Part shown: in pieces, positions 54,941-58,610 of the stretch
Position numbering within the stretch: the stretch's first letter is position 1
Layout of the letters: each line of letters opens with the position of its first letter
Assembly (NCBI RefSeq): GCF_902764455.1
Contig: NZ_CACWVY010000009.1
Coordinates: 1-58,610 of the forward strand
Direction: 5' to 3'
Length of the DNA stretch: 58,610 bases
From: an uncultured Methanobrevibacter sp.
Lineage (GTDB): Archaea; Methanobacteriota; Methanobacteria; Methanobacteriales; Methanobacteriaceae
Made by a program: the position numbers and the translations under genes
The notes under the pieces: generated by a model
What the model was told of the DNA's origin: nothing
Databases searched by the model: none
What the model saw: only the letters and a program-made list of their open reading frames with translations

Positions 54941-55375
54941 TTGATTGTAGATTATTTAAATATTATTTTTTAAGAAAAAAGTCATTTAAAAATTATCGTA
55001 ACATTATCTTCTTATCTTTACAGTGAAAGATGCCCAATTGATAATAGATTATGTTCCAAATGATAATTTAACACATGAACATTATAGATTTTTTAAAAAA
55101 TTTTAACCATAACGAAATATTTTAAAATAATCTAGTTTGTATGTCAATGAAACTTGGCTCTGAAATTTCATTTACAACATCACCATTATTAACCTCACCG
55201 ATGAGTAATAGTGAATCAAATTATGCAACTTCAGGTTCTTTTTGACCAGGTCCATGTAGTGTTGGCATAATACACTTCAAATTATCTACTACTTTTAGTG
55301 AAATTTGTTTTTATACAATACACATAATTATTGTTAAAAAATTAAAATTAATGTTTGTTTATCTGTGAACAGTTA
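54941..55375. other. Remnant-bearing spacer after the histidine kinase
   Basis: Contains degenerate repeat copy B. On the plus strand near 55024-55107 it also has a short frame (VKDAQLIIDYVPNDNLTHEH...) that looks protein-like but has no proper start. No promoter or RNA could be assigned. Confidence 0.4.
55120..55315 (-). repeat. Degenerate coding repeat, copy B
   Basis: The best-preserved copy. The minus strand reads ISLKVVDNLKCIMPTLHGPG, then QKEPEVA, one TAA, FDSLLLIGEVNN and GDVVNEISEPSFIDIQTR without any frameshift. About 190 bp align with copy C at the DNA level, sharing ACTACTTTTAGTGAAATTTG and CATTTACAACATCAC. Confidence 0.65.
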
Positions 55376-55714
55376 TTACAAAGTTCCTTGTTCAATAATT
55401 TCTAACCCCAGTCCTTCCTGAATTTTTTTTAATGTTTCTTTAGCGGATTTTTTAGCAAATATTTGGCTGGAACCTTCTAAACTGGATTCACCTAGGAATC
55501 CAAAGTCTCTAACCCATGATTCTATTACAATTATATCATTTTTAAATGTGTATTTAATTAACTGTGGAGATGTGACTATTCCGGATCCATGTTGATAAAA
55601 TTCCTCTCCTTGGGATTCTCTTTTTTTGTATTTGTTATCTTTCAAAATTCTCAATATTGTTTGCTCTTCCTCTTCTCTGTTTGTACTTTTAAATTTAAGA
55701 TAAGTTCTTGACAT
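55376..55714 (-). CDS. Small conserved-looking soluble protein, unknown function
   Basis: A 112-residue protein that I cannot assign. It starts MSRTYLKFKSTNREEEEQT and alternates predicted helices with strands (QLIKYTFKNDIIVIESWV is a strand pair). It ends with a helix (AKKSAKETLKKIQEGLGLEI). There is no signal peptide, membrane helix or metal motif. Codon use and composition look like a real gene, and the ATG is the only credible start. It lies alone in a region rich in decayed sequences, next to repeat copy B. Confidence 0.7.
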   Translation of the reverse strand: MSRTYLKFKSTNREEEEQTILRILKDNKYKKRESQGEEFYQHGSGIVTSPQLIKYTFKNDIIVIESWVRDFGFLGESSLEGSSQIFAKKSAKETLKKIQEGLGLEIIEQGTL

Positions 55715-55808
55715 GATTGTAATTTTTATTGTTAGAAATATTTAAAGTTATAACTATTTGTTTAGTTTATCTATTGATTATGCAATATTTTTACCAATAT
55801 CTGAAAAG

Positions 55809-55985
55809 CTAATAATTAACTATTGTTTTATCCCTACTTAATAGGAATAATGCAAACATATTGATTACTAAACCTAAAATCATCAAAAATGACTGTATTT
55901 CCCCATAAAATATCGCACCAAAAACCATTACCAAAACCTGTCCGCATGAAGACAATAAAAAGTAAATAAAAAAATCAATATGTTT
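55809..55985 (-). pseudogene. C-terminal remnant of a drug/metabolite (EamA/SMR-type) transporter
   Basis: A stop-bounded frame of 58 codons encodes SSCGQVLVMVFGAIFYGE, QSFLMILGLVINMFALFLLS and a short polar tail. The Gly-rich helix followed by a GE and a last hydrophobic helix is the end of a DMT-superfamily transporter. Upstream (56000-56040) no matching helices remain, so only the last two helices survive. Confidence 0.6.
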
Positions 55986-56094
55986 TCAGTTAAATGAAAA
56001 GTAATGACGAATAGATTTCATGATAACGAAAGATAAAATATAAAATTTTTGATAAATCTAAAAATTGATTAAAATAGAAATGAGACAACTAATC

Positions 56095-56275
56095 AAATTA
56101 ATCTTTGCTGTGAATCAATTAGCTTGGTTCATTGACTTCATTTACAACATCACTTATCAGGAATGGTGAATCAGGATATTCAATTTTTGATTCTTTTTGG
56201 CCAGTTTCCTGTTGCTGTTGGAATGACACACTTTAAATTATCCACTACTTTTAGTGAAATTTGTTTCGTTTACGA
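56095..56275 (-). repeat. Degenerate coding repeat, copy C
   Basis: The minus strand reads ISLKVVDNLKCVIPTATG, then after a one-base shift TGQKESKIEYPDSPFLISD and VVNEVNEPS followed by a TAA. It aligns with copy B over its whole length. The shift plus the lack of any start mark it as decayed. Confidence 0.62.
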
Positions 56276-56485
56276 ACAAATATTACTTGTCAAATACTCT
56301 CACACTAACAACATATCCATGAAATACTAAAGTAAACATTAGGATAATGTACTATTGGGAAATTAATTATATTTATAAAAGTCTCTAATGAAAAACTCCA
56401 AAAGTCTCCAATAAAAAAATAATAAGTTGATTGAAATGGAAAGAAAATACTTAATTCATTACTCTCAAGTATGATTTCCAAGAAT

Positions 56486-56602
56486 TTAAATCAATTCATT
56501 ATCCCTTAAAAAATCGATTAAATTCATATGAATTCCATCATGAGGCATGTTCACATCATCAGAGTTATTACGTATTTTGGATAAGACATTTGCGTAAAGC
56601 AA
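56486..56602 (-). pseudogene. Short remnant frame beside the ABC gene
   Basis: A 38-codon stop-to-stop frame (LLYANVLSKIRNNSDDVNMP, HDGIHMNLIDFLRDNELI) that looks coding but has no start. An overlapping frame just upstream (MQYVLDSFDCFTQ...) may be its continuation after a shift. It is not the ATPase domain missing from the neighbouring gene. Confidence 0.35.
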
Positions 56603-56641
56603 TCAAAGCTGTCCAATACATATTGCATGATTGAAATTCAA

Positions 56642-58610
56642 TTATTCATCTTTTTGATAGTCAATAATCGCAAATATCCTCTTGATGCTTGAAAATGCAG
56701 TTTCAATAGAGGCCATTGAGTTGCTTAGTTTCTTAATAGGCTTTGTCATTAATTGTCCATACATAATAACTGCCAATAAGGTTCCCAGCTGTATTTCATT
56801 AACTGACAAAAAGTAAACACCTGCCATATAAACAGTTATATTACTTGCATTTGTTAAAAAGGTTGTAATAGGCTCCATAAAATTAGTAACATTTCGGGAT
56901 TTGGCATAATAGTCAATTACAGTTTGGTTGATTTTTTTAAATCCTTTTTCATGGAATGAATCACGATTTGACAGGCCTCTTTCAAAATAGCTCATCAATC
57001 GCCCCAAATGCTTTTGATGACCATCGTAATAGGATTTAGATTTATAATCACATAAATAAAAGCAAATCACATAAACAGGCAGTATCATCAGATATATTAA
57101 GCTCAATCTAAAGTCTGTCATCACCATCAATACCATTACAAGGACTATCGATAGGATTTGCGCAAAAATTTCAGAAATACGGGAAGAGACGAACTCTCTG
57201 ATGTTCATCACATCATTGTTTAATCTAGATAGTATCTGACCCTTTGAATTTTCCTGAATGAATCCTGAACCAACAGCATCAAGTTTATCAAATAATTTCA
57301 TTCTTAAATTATATGCGACCTTTTCACCGATAACTCCCATGATTCTCTTTGGAGGTACTTTAAACAGATACCCTACAGAATATAATGCCAACAACAAGGC
57401 AAGATTAGTGTAGATGGCAAAATCGTTAGATGAATTCACGTTAGAACTCAATAAATCAACCGTCTTTCCTGCAACTTTAGGAGCATAAACCATGCACAAT
57501 GTAGATGCCGTGAGTAAAATCATTGATATTATTGTTTTGGCCTTATCGTCTTTCAATATTCTGCGGAATTTTTGGAAGATGTCTTTTCTTTCAGCCCATA
57601 TGCCCTTATCCTCACAAGCAATATCATCCTCAACAATTTCTATTTCTTTTGGATTATCCGTTGTGTTTTCAGATTTTATGATTTTATCTTCAATATTAAG
57701 GACTTCTTCTAAACGCACGGAAGTGGCATATGCACGTGGCCACCTATCAATTAAAGCTGGAACAAATGTCAAGGTAGAAATGAAGTATGCAACATATATC
57801 AGAATAATAAATGAATCAATTACACTGTCAGTTTCAAAGCCAATAGTGTACCCGGAATTGATCATTGCAAATGTAATCAGAACAACAGCATATAAACCCC
57901 ATAATAATACTGGGCCCAGGTAATATTGACTTAAGATATACTTAACGTTTTTATCATATGAATTCTCACATGCCTTTTCAAATTCAACTTCATACTCCTG
58001 TTTATTAAATGGAATCTTGAGGGCAATATCGGTGATTTTGGAGAGAAACATCAGGTTTAACTTCCCATATGTCTTTTTAGCTCTGAAAAATATTTTTACA
58101 ATTTGTTTCATTCTAAAAATTACAAGAAGGGCAATAACACCAACAAATGACAAGAAGAATATCGCATAAGTCCCATCAATCAATGCTATTTCATATATAA
58201 TTGCTGTGAGTGTAACTGGAATCAGCATTAATTGTGTGAGTATTATCACTATAAATCCCTGTTCTGAGGACATTCCTCTGGTTGACCGTGTGGTTAGCCC
58301 TGAAATTTTAAAGTTGGCAATTTCCTCATCAGGCAAGTTCATTAGAATATGAAATATTTTCTCACGTATTGTATATGCTGCTTTTGAAGCCACTCTTGTT
58401 GAGAGAAAAGAGACAGCATAAATGGAAATCATCACAAAGGCAGTATACACTAACATGTATAATCCTGATTTGAAAAGCAAGCCTATTTTCTGTTCTTTAA
58501 CTCCAGTTAAAGCAGTGCTGAACAAATCAATTATCTCCATTTGAAAAAATGTCTGAATAATGAGTAATGCAAAAATGATTATTATTGTTTTCCATTGGAA
58601 TTTTAATGCA
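56642..58610 (-). CDS. Double ABC-exporter membrane domain without ATPase domains (partial)
   Basis: The frame is open to the window edge. Before the Met at 58540 it reads KTIIIIFALLIIQTFFQ, a first membrane helix, so the true start lies beyond 58610. Residues 1-290 (from 58540) are an exporter-type membrane domain (TREKIFHILMNLPDEEIANF, LTTRSTRGMSSEQ). Where an ATPase domain should follow RLEEVLNIEDKI there is only a 45-residue linker. A second membrane domain follows (NLRMKLFDKLDAVGSGFIQE, GQILSRLNNDVMNIRE) and the gene stops at SIKRIFAIIDYQKDE, where its ATPase domain would begin. No Walker motif occurs. The long uninterrupted frame suggests it is still made, perhaps using an ATPase encoded upstream. 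Confidence 0.82.
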   Translation of the reverse strand, partial: ALKFQWKTIIIIFALLIIQTFFQMEIIDLFSTALTGVKEQKIGLLFKSGLYMLVYTAFVMISIYAVSFLSTRVASKAAYTIREKIFHILMNLPDEEIANFKISGLTTRSTRGMSSEQGFIVIILTQLMLIPVTLTAIIYEIALIDGTYAIFFLSFVGVIALLVIFRMKQIVKIFFRAKKTYGKLNLMFLSKITDIALKIPFNKQEYEVEFEKACENSYDKNVKYILSQYYLGPVLLWGLYAVVLITFAMINSGYTIGFETDSVIDSFIILIYVAYFISTLTFVPALIDRWPRAYATSVRLEEVLNIEDKIIKSENTTDNPKEIEIVEDDIACEDKGIWAERKDIFQKFRRILKDDKAKTIISMILLTASTLCMVYAPKVAGKTVDLLSSNVNSSNDFAIYTNLALLLALYSVGYLFKVPPKRIMGVIGEKVAYNLRMKLFDKLDAVGSGFIQENSKGQILSRLNNDVMNIREFVSSRISEIFAQILSIVLVMVLMVMTDFRLSLIYLMILPVYVICFYLCDYKSKSYYDGHQKHLGRLMSYFERGLSNRDSFHEKGFKKINQTVIDYYAKSRNVTNFMEPITTFLTNASNITVYMAGVYFLSVNEIQLGTLLAVIMYGQLMTKPIKKLSNSMASIETAFSSIKRIFAIIDYQKDE

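Larger units (their letters stand above)
55715..56641. other. Remnant-rich spacer
   Basis: A 927-bp stretch without an intact gene. It holds a transporter remnant (55809-55985), repeat copy C (56095-56275) and a short remnant frame (56486-56602), all on the minus strand. The rest is AT-rich with no recognisable signal. Confidence 0.5.

Overview
The window looks like a chromosomal piece of a gut- or rumen-type Methanobrevibacter (order Methanobacteriales). The grounds are very AT-rich DNA with GGTGAT/GGAGGTGA ribosome sites, TATA boxes about 25 bp before leaderless starts, an archaeal histone, cobyric acid synthase, DUF2142 membrane proteins and secreted beta-helix/Ig-like 'adhesin-like' proteins. 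Many other genes are bacterial in style (ECF transporter, AraC and HxlR regulators, aldo/keto reductases, DHA2 exporters, CstA, NSS), which suggests much gene import. I saw no rRNA, tRNA, CRISPR array or intact insertion sequence.

Layout. 1-975: RNA-like folded intergenic DNA, including a candidate small RNA ending at a terminator just before cobyric acid synthase. 976-4837: cobyric acid synthase, a methyltransferase, a TatD nuclease and a TcdA-like E1 enzyme. 4.9-13.9 kb: a metal-uptake island. It has an AraC regulator, a five-gene operon (two half-size ABC exporter-type proteins plus ECF S, T and A components), an LCM-type methyltransferase and a broken ICMT-type methyltransferase. Near-identical TTTAGG-N4-CCTAAA boxes lie at 4929, 6310 and 12704, and a fourth at 20407 precedes an ACR3/BASS transporter. 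I read this as a metal- (probably iron-) responsive metallophore uptake regulon.

14-22 kb: a coiled-coil protein, two FMN-reductase-like proteins, a DGC-domain protein, a STAS protein followed by a folded 3' RNA, CstA, an ACR3-like transporter and an NSS transporter. 22.4-29.8 kb: a holin-like/alkaline-phosphatase fusion, tandem DUF2142 proteins, and a DHA2 exporter preceded by an orphan copy of its own N-terminus. 30-34 kb: a 1308-residue SAP-domain protein with seven 122-residue acidic repeats, the oddest gene here. 34.5-43.8 kb: an exporter, two large adhesin-like genes (one apparently starting at AUU) and a histone with a C-terminal extension.

43.9-52.2 kb: a redox and surface cluster with two aldo/keto reductases, two HxlR regulators with matching 6-4-6 operators, a BASS transporter, an alpha/beta hydrolase, two secreted cyclophilin-like proteins (one fused to Ig-like repeats) and a DHA2 exporter. 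52.2-58.6 kb: a decaying region. It has a HisKA_2-type histidine kinase, one small conserved protein, three degenerate copies of an unidentified about 190-bp coding segment, gene remnants, and an ABC-exporter-like gene with two membrane domains but no ATPase domain, which runs off the right end.
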